From contig CAJNDS010002398.1 in the NCBI GenBank assembly GCA_905221605.1, positions 84,501 through 148,500 of the forward strand: 64,000 nt of DNA, written 5' to 3'. The translations under genes were made by a program, and so were the position numbers. Of this stretch, positions 32,111-44,900 are shown piece by piece. Each line of letters opens with the position of its first letter. The stretch's first letter is position 1. Origin of the DNA: Symbiodinium natans. Lineage: Eukaryota > Sar > Dinophyceae > Suessiales > Symbiodiniaceae. Below the pieces are notes generated by a model, which saw only the letters and a program-made list of their open reading frames with translations, did not search any database and was not told where the DNA came from.

Positions 32111-32754
32111 GCAGCCCCAGCACCATTCTCCAAGCGGACTCGGCGAGCACCCATGATTTAGGACGAGGAGGGTTGCGGATGTCGGGTTCAAGGTTCAGAG
32201 GCGGAAAATTTGGGGTTCTTTTATTGATTAAGGGTGAAGGTGCCGCGCTTTTGGGGGGTTTTCTTGTGGGAGTGGGCACTGTACCAGAATTTGTTCGGCA
32301 ACCAAGGCAAGCAAACGACAAGTCGTTTTGTAACATGGGCCTTTTTTCCGTACCCTCAACGAAGAAAAACAGAAAATAACCCAACAACAGATCCACATTT
32401 TCCCCCAACAGGAGATGGATGCCCAGAAAGCCATCCAAGCAAATTCAAAAAGAAACACAGCCCAAGCGGCCTTCTTGGAAGTAGGCTCCATGCCAGTGTG
32501 CGCACCCATGCTGTGGGTCTGTCAGGGACAACTTCAGAGAGATATGACTCTGACGGAGATTCAAGGCCCTAGGGTCTTGGGGGCCTTTAGGGTTTCAAGG
32601 TTTGGGATCTAAGTTCCTAAGCTTTCGGGGTCTGCGATTCCGGAAGCTCCAGCCTGTACCAGGTGGTGAGCGCAAGCCGTGAAATTCAGTAATTCAATAT
32701 ACTTCAAGCTCGCCACTTTCTTGGATACATCCAATTTCAAAATGCATCTTTCAA

Positions 32755-32995
32755 TAAAATTCGCCTCGGCTTCCTGCCGAGAAGCGTCTGGAACAAGCAG
32801 ACCTGGATCCGGTCTCCTTCCCCCTAACCCAACCCTTCCCCCCCACAAGCATGTCTTGTGCCCTCCTTCCTCCAACCACCCCTTCCCACTGGGACGCCCC
32901 ATAGAGGGCGCCTCGAGGCGTCATCTCCACATACTGCATGCTCTGGGCCGGCCCGGCTGCCGAGGCGGCGCGCGCAAGCGTTTACAATTGCCTAT
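32755..32995 (+). repeat. dispersed repeat, copy 1
   Basis: Two blocks recur at 41424-41750. One is TTCGCCTCGGCTTCCTGCCG at about 32760; the other begins AGGCGTCATCTCCACATAC at about 32917 and runs through CTCTGGGCCGGCCCGGCTGC to GCGTTTACAATT. The outer blocks are nearly identical in both copies, while the middle differs. Confidence 0.8.
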
Positions 32996-33399
32996 CGACC
33001 TTCCTGCCCCTCAGCCTGATTCGAAAAGGAAAAACTTTCGAAGTTGTTGTCTTGTGCACACAGCTCCACTTGTCTGCCAGTCCGAGCAAGCCTGCATCCC
33101 CTGCTTAGGCATCCTTGGGTCTAATTTACAATGCCTTGGCAAGGAAAAGCACCTCCCCACAAATACCGATTGCTAATGACAGCAGCGCGAAAACAACTGA
33201 GGCTAGCTAAGGACTGAAAACTCCAAGTCTAAGCCCACAGCCTCTCAAGTGGCACAGGTGCACCACAGTCATTCATACACACACACACACACACACACCC
33301 GACCTGTTTCTGGGAGGCCTTCCGGCTGACGATTGAAGCCCGCGGAGAATCAAATGTTACTGCCGCCTGGCAACGCTCACAAGCAAAGGGCTGCCTTGC

Positions 33400-33690
33400 G
33401 CCGATCTTCTTTGTGGCTTACGCAACGACATGACTCTACTCAATACTCGGAAAACGTGGCTCAGTATGGTCAATAGGTCTTGGTGGAATCCTACGAAGCT
33501 ATTTTGAGCTTCGTAGTTGAAGGTGAGCCCAGTCCTGTTCCGGAAGTCGAGCCGCAGGAGGCACTGGCCGAGGCAAAGGTGGGGCATCATCCTGCAAGCA
33601 TGTGAAGGCATGCCCATGAACTCCCTGAACTCTTGGACCCGAAGGTTACCACTGAAGAGGGCGATCAGACGTTGTGGGGTCACGCCAGAA
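33400..33690 (-). CDS. exon-like stretch, unknown protein
   Basis: After a pyrimidine-rich CTCTTCAG the frame reads NLRVQEFREFMGMPSHA and LLRLDFRNRTGLTFNYEA, which look like protein. No domain is recognised; the donor could not be fixed. A plus-strand frame covers part of it. Confidence 0.3.
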
Positions 33691-34397
33691 TTCCGGCGCC
33701 TGCATTGAGGCGCTGAAGGAGTCGGACTTCTGAAAGGAGCTCACCCCCAGCTGGCCTTAAAAGGGAACAGGCCAAAAAAAGAGATCTCCTTAGTTCGACA
33801 GATGTGCCAGTTGTAGGGCTCCAGCTCTCGGAGTTGCCAGGGGCCGTCCTGCAATAACCAAAACTCTTCTCAAAGATTCGCGCAAGGCAGCCAAGAGGAT
33901 CAAAAACATGTGTCAGTTTGCGTCCTCCCTAATCGTGTCTGGGATGTGCTCCGGTTGATGGAGCTCGATGCAGCTAGTAGCGCACCGCCTGAGCCAGAAC
34001 TTGAGAAGACCAAGCTGACAACAAGAGAGGATCCCATTGCGCCTTTCGTGGCCATGGCTGTTGGTGTCGAGAGCAAAGCCGGCTTACATGACAGAGCGGT
34101 CATCGACGCCTAGAGCGGATGCAGTTCAAGGTTTCGGGCCTTATTCGTTGCAGATGACCTCATTCCGAGCTGATCTAAATCCTGTCGGCAAGCTCCAGTG
34201 CCCGTTTGTCAGGTGATTAAAGGCAATAAAAGCAAATGCACATACGTCAGCTGCGCAGGTCGCAACGCAAGTCGCCGTGCAAGTCGCTGACCCTTGGCTG
34301 CGCTGCTGACCCAATTTGGGCAGCTCCAAAAACCCTCCTATCCCCCCCCACCGACCTTCGCCTCACCATTGCGGACCTGTCGCTGCGATGTTCTGCT

Positions 34398-34398
<1 letters not shown>

Positions 34399-34489
<91 letters not shown>

Positions 34490-34710
34490 GTGTGTGTGTG
34501 TGTGTGTGTGGTGTTGTGGTGGTGTGTGTTTGTGGTGTGTGTGTGTTTGTGGTGTGTGTGTGTTTGTGGTGTGTGTGTTTGTGGTGTGTGTGCTTGTGGT
34601 GTGTGTGCTTGTGGTTTCTGTGCTTGTGGTTTCTGTGCTTGTGGTTTCTGTGCTTGTGGTTTGTGTGCTTGTGGTTTGTGTGCTTGTTTGTGTGTGTGTG
34701 TGTGTGTGTT

Positions 34711-34741
<31 letters not shown>

Positions 34742-34933
34742 GTTTGTGTGTGTGTGTTTGTGGTGTGTGTGTGTGTGTGTTGGTGTGTGTGTGTGTGTTG
34801 GTGTGTGTGTGTGTTGTGTGTGTGTGTGTTGTGTGTGTGTGTGTTGTGTGTGTGTGTGTGTTGTGTGTGTGTGTGTGTGTGTTGTGTGTGTGTGTGTGTT
34901 GTGTGTGTGTGTGTGTGTTGTGTGTGTGTGTGT
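34399..34933 (+). repeat. long TG microsatellite with derived 15-bp units
   Basis: (TG)n of about 100 bases is followed by variants: GTTTGTGGT units, then about six copies of TGTGCTTGTGGTTTC-like 15-mers (34570-34690), then TG runs broken by GTTG at regular steps. Frames reading only V/C or H/T come from it. Confidence 0.95.
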
Positions 34934-36255
34934 CTCTTTCTGCACTCTTGTGAGCGCGCTCTAGGGATTGTCTACTGTAGCTGCCCGTCAAGGGCATAAT
35001 GAATTGCACTTCACACGGCATAGACATCTTGTGCCTCGGGAGAGGCCAGGACCCATGCTGTGGAGAAGGCAGCGCCTGTGGAGCGCGATGCAATTCGTGT
35101 CTCAAACAAAAGCGGGCCCGTCGGGGCGTGTGGAGCGGAGCGGGGGGACTCTTTGAAGGCGGGTCTCTCTGAGGGATTCTTTGGGGGCGAGCTGTTTGAA
35201 CCATTCTGGGTTGCGGCTTGAGCGGCGAGCTGTTGGCCGCTGCACTGGATGCTTTGCCAGAAGCGACTGAGCGGAAGACGGAACGCTTCAAGGGTGTGCG
35301 GGGGGGGAGGGGAGGTGACGGGGTGCTGATAAGGATGTCTTGGGGTCTGGTTGGGCTCTTGGGGTTTTGGGAAGGGCTTGGGGGGTTAAAGTTGGCTTGC
35401 TTTTAGGCTTTTGCAATTCAGGGTAACCTGGAGGCACGGCGACGGCGTTCCTCTTTTGACCGTCTACTCGAAGCGGTTTTAGGACTTATTGCCGAAGGGC
35501 ACTTGCTCAGCAAATCTGCGACATCGGGCTTCCCATCTTGTCATGGACAATTGGCTCCAAAAATCCTGAACCTGACAGTGGCCCAACAGTCTACAAGGGC
35601 CCCAAGCCCCAAACCCTTCCTTCAATCCTCAACACTGAACCCCTCAACCCGTCCTGCAACAGGTTCAGAATGCCCGCAGAGATTTTTTCGAAACTCTCGG
35701 CTGCGAAGGAGATCTTGCAGCCTTCTTGGGGTTTAGGCTCGCGGACGAAGTCGGGGCTTCGGGACGACATCAGAGAGCTTCGGGTTAGGCTCGGTGAGGC
35801 TCGTTTAGGCTCGTTTGTTTGCGACAGACAGAGCCTGCACGCTCAGGAAGATGAAGGCTCAGAAGCTGACCGGAGACATGCGGAGCTATATGCGAAATTA
35901 CACAGGGAAATCTAGCATTCCATCTTTACCCTTTTTTCTGAGGGGAGGGGGGGGGGGGAGGGGGAAATTTCAGGGCGATCCTATTATGCCAAACCGAACT
36001 CAGCAGCTCCCCATGGACCTGCAGGCCCCTGCAGGGCAACTTGAATGCAACCACGCCACGCACAGTTCGCCTTAGCACCTGCCACACGTCGCAAGCAGTC
36101 TCCAAACTTCCGTCACAGTTTCAGTTCGTGTGGGGTCTGGCCCGGGTCCCATTCGAAATCTGTAGGTCTTTCATCCCTCAACCCTCCTGCTTCCTGAGGA
36201 TGAGACTTGCCAGTGTCGCGAACCGCCCTGAAGCCCAGGCACCAGAAAAAGGGTT

Positions 36256-38264
36256 CGGAGTTTCAGGCGAGCCTGTGTCAGAGAGGTGCCCCGGAACACC
36301 ACCTGGCCGTCGATGGCAAAATGCATCACGGCGCCAGCACCAAAGATGTCGACCTCAGCGTAAACGACTGCCATGCACCCCGCGCATGAAAGATTACCAG
36401 GGTTGGGCTCTGAATCATGTTGCAGGCTATCTCGCGCCTTTTCATCGTACTGCTTGTTCATAATTACTTCCGGAGCAACGTAGCCAGGCGAGCCAACGCG
36501 CGATTGCCTCAGTTTCTTGCAAGAACCGCTTCATTCACCCATCGCTGACGCTGATCGAGCCTGTTGAAGACCCTCACCCCTTGCGTTGTGATGCAGCACC
36601 GCCCTCAAATGTGAGCAGAGAGAGATAGGGACCTCGAACAACCGTCTTCGGTCAGTATAGAGCACCTGACGAGGGCTGACTTCCTGCAAAGGGCAGAAGT
36701 CGACAAGTTTTGACACGCTCCTGCTCGCAGATTGACGAGCCGCCGTATGCTGATTTGCGGTGCGGCTCAGCATGTAAGTATATCTTCTCGTGGTGCATGG
36801 ATGCTGCCTCGCTGCTTCACATGCCCTTGTCATAGACGTAGACACGCCCCACACATGATGCAGCCCTTCCCTGAGACCCTCGACCCTACGCATCCTCAAA
36901 CCTTTGAAGCCATGCAGAAACCCTGACAGTTCTTGGGTCTTCCAAGGCGCATGGCTGCCGTGTCATCGAGCTCACAGGAAATCCCGAAATCAGCGAGGAT
37001 GGCTCGCCTCGTATCTGTGCTCCGTTGCCGGGCTGAAGTTGAACACAGGTCTACTGAAACAGCACGGCTCAGACACTCTTTGATAAACGGATGGTGATGT
37101 CTACACCCACTATAGGATGCAGGGACTCGTCTGCTTATCTCCCCAAGTAGCTCTCCTGGAACGTTGCCTTCTAGTCAAACCCTGGCTTGGTCTTGAAGAA
37201 ACCGTCCCGTGCTGTCGGGCACTGCAGTGTGTACACTTGTAACTTGCTTAAGCAGCTTAAGCAGGAACTAGTGTAGCAAGTACCGAAATTGCACGCAAGG
37301 CACCTGTTGACCCCGAAGAGTACATTCTCCGCCTTGGAAGACGGCACATGCTGTCTAAATCTGGCCCGAAGGCGAAATATCTCCGCCCAGCAGGGGTGGC
37401 AAGTTACGCTTCCTTGGGCTTCTCTCGGTACAAGATCTGTCACGCGGCTTTTGAAACCCAGCTTCTTCGCAGCTCCTTGTTACAAGGGGTGCCATGCCAT
37501 GCCATACCATGACAAAAGAGATCATTCGCCACGGCCCCGGCCCCGGACGTGGACGTCAGAGGATCCAATAGGGATAGTCGGACCCCGAAGCACCAACACC
37601 CCTCTGTAGGCACTCGACGCACAGCGCTTAAAATTCGAGAACTGCCTGTGTCCAAGCCCCGAGAGGCCGCGTATGCAGGGTTGAGTTCTCAAGTGCAAAG
37701 AGCCACACGACTCTCAGCTCGGGCATTTATATATACCGCAGCGGGGGGGGGGACCCTTGACAATTTGAGAGGCGATTTCGAGGAGCCTTCACGTCCCGAT
37801 GGACGAGCTGAAGAGAATGTAGGTGGTTGAGCGCCGAGAAAAGGCCTGCGAGCGGCAAAGAGTCGAAAGTCTCTTGCCTGGCTTTGGGGTTTTGATGCTT
37901 TGGTGCTTTGGGATTCGTAGGATTCGCAGCGTGGGTCGACGCGGCGCTATCGAAGAGGCGGGGAGGGGTTTGGGATTTGGGGAGCCGGGTGTTGAGGACT
38001 GCTAGTGACGCTAGCGTTTTTTCTTACAAGCTTGTGCGACAGGCCAGCACGGGCCTAGCATCATCTGGACAACTTCAGGCTCTGGTAGGCATCCATTTTC
38101 CGACACGTGGTCGAAGAGGTCTCCTGCAATCGATGCTTCAGGCTTATCAGGCTTGACTCGCCAGATCCTCATTGCGAGGTCGGTCCTGCTGAGAGAAGCT
38201 CCAGCACGATACGCCACCGCAGGCAGGTGCCAGGTTTTGACCTTACAGGAATGAACAGCTTTGA
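36256..38264 (-). CDS. protein kinase gene, seven exons of the catalytic core
   Basis: Seven minus-strand exons join in phase into a Ser/Thr-type kinase core. 38186-38264 gives RWRIVLELLSA. 38055-38123 gives GDLFDHVSENGCLPEPE. 37787-37845 gives LHSLQLVHRDVK, the RD catalytic loop. 37304-37332 is a 29-base microexon with the AEN of the loop. 36959-37007 gives AILADFGISCEL, the DFG magnesium loop. 36438-36515 gives RVGSPGYVAPEVIMNKQYDE, the APE segment. About 36256-36353 gives VDIFGAGAVMHFAIDG, subdomain IX. All expected catalytic residues of the loops are present and the DFG-to-APE spacing is normal. The intron donors are GA, GC, GC, GT, GC and GC in order, all with AG acceptors. The N-lobe lysine exon and the last C-lobe exons were not found. 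The subfamily is probably CaMK-like (inference). Confidence 0.8.
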
Positions 38265-39188
38265 CTACGTTCGGGGGGTTGAAATTTCGGGATGATCGTC
38301 GGACCTTCATGGGTACAGTAGCCTTCATGGGTACAGCACCTCCCATGGTAGCACACTAGGCAAATCTAGGCAAATCTAGGCAAGAGGCAAGAAAGCTGCA
38401 AGCTGCAGACCAGTTGCTCTTCTGGTTTGGCGTTCGTGTCTTCTGCTTTCAAGAGCGATCCTTTGTCAGACTGGAGCAGTATGGAGCTATTCAATGTTTC
38501 AGCACTCGGCTGTTAGGAATCCTTCGCTCCAAGCGACTTTATGCACCAGTCCCTCAAGTGACCAACTCAGAGTCACTACTGTCACTAGAGTTCTCACGGT
38601 CTGTGACCGGAGTCTTCAGTCCTTGACCACGCAAACCGCATAACCTTTTGCTCAGAAGAAAGGGCCTTCGCTGGCATCTGGCTCTTCATCCTCGGCTGGT
38701 TCACCTCATCTGCGCCGCTTCAGGTCGTTGACGTGCTCGCTGTCGGCCATGTCTTGGCCGCATCTTGGGGGCGGGATCTGAAACGCTGCAGAGGCGCAGA
38801 ATACCCCAACAAAGCCGCAGATGTTTGGGTGACCTTCAGCTCAGCGCTCAGATTGACAAGCGCTGAGTACTTCGGTCAGACGGAAGCGCATACGGCATAC
38901 ACATGCTCAGCTTGGGACCCGCTGCACTGGCCAGACTCAGAACTTCACTCCTTCCAAGGCAGCCAAGCAAGCTAGAACAAACAAAGTCTTTCACGACAAT
39001 GTGGCCGCAACAAAGATTTTACACTTGGCACATGAGCCAATGAGCCAGCGGTTTCCACTAGAGTTCATACGGATTCGAATTCGCGCGAACGCGTGTCCGC
39101 ACAGTAAGAGTTGCACTATGACAGCATCAGGACGAGTGGGCCGGGGGCCAGCAAAGTTCGACCTTTCGTCGAAAGATGGGAGTGGCGC
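38265..39188. other. no gene resolved; expected 5' part of kinase gene
   Basis: The kinase N-lobe exons should lie here on the minus strand, but I could not find the lysine or glycine-loop motifs. A small tandem (AGGCAAATCT three times, 38359-38384) and a direct repeat (CTTCATGGGTACAG, twice near 38307-38338) occur. Confidence 0.4.
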
Positions 39189-39242
39189 GGAGTGGAGTGG
39201 AGTGGAGTGGAGTGGAGGGGAGGGGAGGGGAGGGGAGGGAGG
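39189..39242 (+). repeat. GAGTG/GGAGG microsatellite
   Basis: Pentamers GGAGT then GGGGA repeat about ten times in total. Confidence 0.9.
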
Positions 39243-41423
39243 GCGACCGAGAGCAAAGTCTGGTCAACTAAAGCGGTATCACCTCGGGCCTGACGGCTTA
39301 AGGATCAAACCGCGATCCAAAGGACAAACAGACAGGCAAGCCAGAACAGAAATTAGACAAGGCCAACGAACAAGAAAGAGGAAAACCACAACCAACCCAA
39401 CCCAACGGGCAAAACCCGTCGGAGCCTCAAACAACCAGCTGAGGCAACAAGCCGAGGCAACCCGCTGAGGGAGACAGCTGAGGCAATCTGAGACAAGCAG
39501 AGGAAAACAGCAGAGGAAACCAGCTGAGTGAAACATCTGACAGAACCAGCTGCTGAAACCAGCTGAGGAAATGAACCTCTGAAACCGAACGCAAAGCATC
39601 ATTGGCCGGGGTGGGTTGACTCAGAGGCGTAACCCGAAACTTCTAAACCCTAAACCGGATGAACCCCCAAATCCAAAAAGTGCCTCAGCCCAGGTCCTGA
39701 GCGCCGTTCTGTCGACATTGCTCTTTAAAACTTTCACTGCGCAGCAGCCGTCGGGCCGGCGAAGCCTGAAGCAAACTGGACTGACCAAGCAATCAATGCG
39801 GTTTAGGATTTCGGACTTTAGGTCTCAGCCAAGTCACAAGTGCTTATGTATCTAATTATCTAAGTAAGTAAAGTACCTGTTGGGCTTTTTGTCGCTTGTT
39901 TGGGGGCGGCTGGGAATCATTTGGCTCTGTGTATGCTTTGTACACAGGCTTTGAGCTTTCCGGCCTTTCTGGCAGCTGCAGTTCTTCTCTGGGCCTTGGC
40001 GTAAAGCGAACTTTTCAGACAAACTCGCAGCGTAGTGGCGTAGTGCCTGCGTAGTGTATGCTGACCTCAAGATGTGGTTTGGGGCCCGAGCTTGGCGGCC
40101 AAAACCTTGCCACAGCTTCCAGTGCCCAACTTTTGACCTTGGAGCACGCGACACGCGCCGGTTTATGCTCCATGGCGCGGAAGAAGCCGAAAGCAGTCAA
40201 GCGCTTCGCGACATCCCGCATGCATTTCCCTGCTGCGTCCAATGTGGTGCTGGCAGTTTCTTTGCTAACTTGTACCCAGGTGGCATGTCGAAAAGCTGTC
40301 CTTCCAGTCCTTATCGCCCAGAAGCAAGGATGCAACGAGGAAGGCAAAGTACACCCGAAAGAGCGTTTGAGAATGCTATGTGGCGATGCAGCGCACAGAT
40401 TGCAACCTAGCTTAGCAATGGCGTGCAAAAGTTCCATGAGCCTAAACTTACTGGTTCTTAGGATCCCTCCCTATATGATCCCTCCACAACATCGCAGTCT
40501 GTTGCGAGTATCCCCGGAGTCTCAGAAGAGCGGTCCGGGCAAGAACGGAGAAGCTAAAGCACACCACGAAGCAGCTCCAAGTCTTTCAAGTGCACTAAGA
40601 GGACGGAGCGCACTCGCTCCACGTTCCCGCATGGCACCCAAGCCCCCAACCCTAAACCCTGAAAGCAAAACCCCCAAATCCTGAATTCTGAACCCTAACC
40701 AAACCTGAACTACAGGGGGGCAGCGTGAAAACCCTGCGCCCTAAAGCCTCACCCGAAAACGAAACCTTAAACCCTAAACCCACCATCAACCACAAACCAT
40801 GAACCACAAGGTGGGAAGGCAACCTGAACCCGTTGATGTTTTGGAAAGTGGTTTTTCACGGCTTTGCGCTTGTGGGCTCGGAAGAAATTTGGGCGGGTTC
40901 AGGTTTTACGGTGACGAGGCATTGCTATGCTGTGAATTCACGGGACCGGCGAGAACCATATGCTCTGCTATAGATTTGAACTGACACGGTGTTTGTGTGC
41001 AGGAACTGTTCTTGTAGGGTTTCGTGACCTCCCCGGAAACAGAAAGACTGGCAGCAAAGCCCAGGAAGCCCGAAAAAGCTGAATTGCAAGGATCGTGACA
41101 GAAGACAACAGTCAGGGACGATGTGAAATATGCTACGCAGGCCACGCCTTTTGGCTGAACACCCAGAACCATCGGAAAAAGTTGGTGTTTTGGGGCCCCG
41201 TACTCCTACGAAAGCGTGCAGTGCGAATCAGCCGGCAAGGACGACGGTAAAAAGGCAAAAGATGCTGCGTCTCAACCGGCGCAAAAGCAGCAGAAAAAAC
41301 TGAAGATCCCAAGCCCTCCACCTCCCCACCACCCCGCGAAAACGCAATGTCAGCTAGCAAAGCCCGCGATCCTAAAAGAGCTGAGATGAAACAAGCGTGA
41401 AACAAGCAAAACATAGCCAGGGA
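39243..41423. other. no confident gene; degenerate CCCTAAA tract at 40650-40800
   Basis: A purine-rich stretch (GAGGCAA/CAGCTGAGG-like, 39360-39570) and a diverged CCCTAAA tract (40650-40800) are visible. At 40015-40684 both strands have long frames (208 codons plus, 140 minus) that overlap; neither shows a domain, so I name neither. Confidence 0.45.
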
Positions 41424-41577
41424 CGAATTCGCCTCGGCTTCCTGCCGAGAACCCCCGGTTTGTGGGACCCCCCCGATCGCTTTGAGCAGCTGCGGCGGCT
41501 CCCCCACTGCCACCCCCCCTCCCCCCCCCTTGCCCCCCCCCCCCCCCCTCCCCCCTTGCCCCCCCCCCCCCCCCCCT

Positions 41578-41616
<39 letters not shown>

Positions 41617-41750
41617 CCACCCCCCCCCTCAACTTTTGACTTGACTGTTCTTGTGGGGGCGCCTCCAGGCGTCATCTCCACATACAAGTACTGCATGCTC
41701 TGGGCCGGCCCGGCTGCCGAGGCGGCGCGCGCAAGCGTTTACAATTTTGT
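41424..41750 (+). repeat. dispersed repeat, copy 2, with poly-C insertion
   Basis: This copy shares the TTCGCCTCGGCTTCCTGCCG block and the AGGCGTCATCTCC...GCGTTTACAATT block with 32755-32995. Between them lies a C-rich tract (about 41512-41630, with runs of more than 30 C), absent from copy 1. Confidence 0.8.
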
Positions 41751-41816
41751 CGAACACGCGCCACGCAGGCCACGCTTTTTGGCTGCTGGTGGATTCTCTT
41801 CGATGAACCCTGTTAT

Positions 41817-41922
41817 GTATATATATATATATACATATATACATACATACATACATACATACATACATACATACATACATACATACATACATACATACAT
41901 ACATACATACATACATACATAC
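41817..41922 (+). repeat. ATAC tetranucleotide microsatellite
   Basis: AT dinucleotides lead into about 24 copies of ACAT/TACA. Confidence 0.95.
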
Positions 41923-44900
41923 AGCATAGAGCAAACCCTCTCAGGACCCTCAACCACCTCAATGCAGCTCGAGGTCCCATCGAACAGCGCCCCGAAGCGA
42001 CAGCTCCATGAGGGTGTCAGGAGCCGAGGAGCAAATTATCCAGGCTTCGTCTGGGCTTTGGGGGGGGGGGGGGGAGCTCCGGGCTTCCTATGGCTTCCCT
42101 ATGGCTTCCTAGGCACCCGAATCCGAAGCAGCAGGTGCCACTGCACAGCTCGGACGAAAGGCGACGCAGTTCTCGCTCACATGACACTCTCCAACAGATT
42201 TTGCTCTGACCACTTTTGGCCTGTCACTAGCTGCCACCTTCCATCCGAGAGGCCACTCGGGGCGAACGATGACTCGAACCTGGAGGTAGCATCTCCACTA
42301 TCTGAATCGTCTCACCCACTTATTGAAAGATGATCTCGGCTCCGGCATCGTGAAGTGAGGATCCGGCTCTGCGCAGGCAAGAAACGCACGAAACTCAACC
42401 CTGCCGTTGCCAACTCTGTCTTTCCAGGGCTCTTTGAGGGCTCTACAGCCCTGCGGTTCATCCGAAAGAAGGGGACCCACTTTTTGGGTGAATCTCCATG
42501 TAAGTCTGGGATTCCCTAGGCCAAAATCACAAATCGTTGGATCAGAGCCCCCCCCCCACCCAATACTACTGACAGCATAGGACGTCAAACCTGCGCAAAG
42601 GTGCGCACCCTGAGCCTGGCAGTAACGCTGACAAGCCTCACACCCTCATCCGAAAACTTGTTGGGGCTTGGGGTCCAAGTGCCCAAAGTGCCCAAAGTGC
42701 CCAAACACAAGCCACGCTCTGGAGCGAGTAGCTCGTCCGACACTTCGAACGGGCGTGGCGCCACCGTGATCAGGTGTGAGGCAGCATCTCCCTGCCCAGG
42801 TTTTCGACCCCCTTGTTACGGTCTGGGGGCTTTAGGGTCTAAGATCTACCGTTTAGGGGTCTTAAGGTGTTCAGGAGTACTTTCAGAAGCCTGTTGCTTG
42901 CCCCATGCAATGTCTTCAACGTCCACCCCCCTCCGCTTTCACGCCCTGAATTTGTCACTGTGATGCAAACAAGCAGTGCCAAAAAGACGGAACAGCGCAA
43001 GAGTGTCAATCACGCACTCCATATTCTCCCACCTCCCACTTCAGCCTAATCTCCATCAAACCACAAAATACAAAAATAAGGGTTGTGCTCAAAGGTCTGC
43101 ATCCTGAAGGGTGATCTTCTCGAAGCAACTGGCCATGAAGATTGAGGTTACTCTAAGTCTCCGTTCATTCAAAACCCATAGGCTTGGGCCTTTCTGGCTA
43201 TGGAAGGCATCGGAGATCATAGGCTTGCAAGCGTGCAAGGTTTAAGGCGCCTGCGCATTTGTCAGGTTCTGGACTGGAGCAGTCACCACGTCTGCCAACA
43301 GGACTGGAATCGAGAACAAGTGGTCCTTGGGGGCCAAGCCGCCAGGTCTTCTACTCGTGCCTCTTTTTGCGATGAGTGCAATTCCTGGATTGAGGAGAAC
43401 CAGCATTGGAGTCGGGGCGGGTTGTCGGTTCGACCTGGGTTTGAGCCTTTGCCGCGCACTTGACGAGCCCTCCGTGTCACATGCGGCTCTTTTCTGTCAG
43501 CTGGGCCCAAAGGAAGAGGCTATCGCAGCCGAGGGTCCTCAGTGTCGCCCTTGTGGACATGCAGTTGCGTGTTGTCCATCATCACCGGGCAGTCAAGAGG
43601 CTGCGAAGCCCTGCACAGACAGTACGAAGGAGTTGAAGGAGTCATGATGGAACTACATCAGACGCGGAACGGCCGAAACAGCTGGAACCTTATGCATTTA
43701 CAATGGTTCCCTTGCAGAAGGGTGTTGAAAGCACACGCTCGGAACCTCAAATGGACCTGCGCGAGCTATCCTGTTGACCTCTTTTCTGGGTCGGAGCCCT
43801 AAGGCTGCGAGCCATTTGCAACAGGTCTTGCCTGCAGTTCGCTGGTTCGGAGGCATTGCTTCCACTCACCTGGTGAGGCGCTACCAAAAACGAGGCGCTG
43901 GGCACCTTTCCTCTACTTCGTTTTAAAACTTTACGGCCAAGCTGCGACGCTGTTCAACAGCCGGCGCAGCAACTCTCCACGGAAAAGTGAATGATCGGAA
44001 GGCGCCTGACAGCAGGTGCGCTGTTTCGGATGGCTTGTAGATGCTCGAGTGTTGGCAGCCTGTTGTTCCTGGATTTGGATGCCCACCATTGCTGGCGACA
44101 TCGTCTAGTCACTGCAAACCTCGCAACCCAATGCAGTCCAAGAAACATTATGGCCAAGACCTCAGTGCTGAGAGGGCGCAGAGGGCCTTGGGGGTTAGGG
44201 TAGGGTTGGGGATTTATCGCAACGCGGACCCACCGAAATTCGCGGCCCGTTGTGAGGCCATCCTGGCCCCTTCTAGCAAGAGTCTTGAGCCCCCTCAACC
44301 ACCTCAACCCTGGGCACCCGGAAGCCCAAAGAAAACAGGTGGCGCAAGGGCATCGGGCAGGGCGAAGATTCCAGGTGCACCTGAGTTCTGGTTGAAACGC
44401 CCCGACACGCGGGGGAGGGCATTACATGTTTCAGCGGCTTCGGGGCTTCAATGTTGTGGGGCATTCGGGTTTGTAGGGTTCAGCGGCGGGGCGAGTCCGG
44501 CGTCCTGCTTCCGATTACGGGCAACGCCCAATCTCGAGCAAGATGCTGGGTGCAGCCACAGCGTTTTGTCCGAAGGCGGTCTCACATCACCAGCCATAGT
44601 ATGACTTCTCGAGTCACCATGGCAGGCACACCCCTCCAAGAACACGGACACCCCAAAGAATGAACACTTGCACGCCTCCAAACCCCAGCATCCTCCTATG
44701 CAGCCCCAGCTGATCTGAACAAAACGGCGGATTGAAAAATGGACTGTTTTGCTGCGACTGTTTTGCTGCCCAAGAGACATTGTCTGAGATAGCTTGTCTA
44801 CCTTAACTGAGCTCCTGGAGGTTTGCACGGTCAATGCGTCAAGGCTGTGCAAACAAACCATGACATGTTCTGATCTAGCTTTCATAGACCATCCATTACA

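Noticed and set aside
34236-35291. Frames of over 200 codons rich in V/C or H/T
   Set aside because: They are products of the TG microsatellite.
37304-37440. Pseudokinase reading with the catalytic loop HVPSSKAEN
   Set aside because: An upstream exon (37787-37845) ends HRDVK and joins in phase to the 29-base exon, giving a normal HRDVKAEN loop.
40015-40684. A gene on either strand (208-codon plus frame or 140-codon minus frame)
   Set aside because: The two overlap, neither has a domain or splice support, and the composition does not decide between them.
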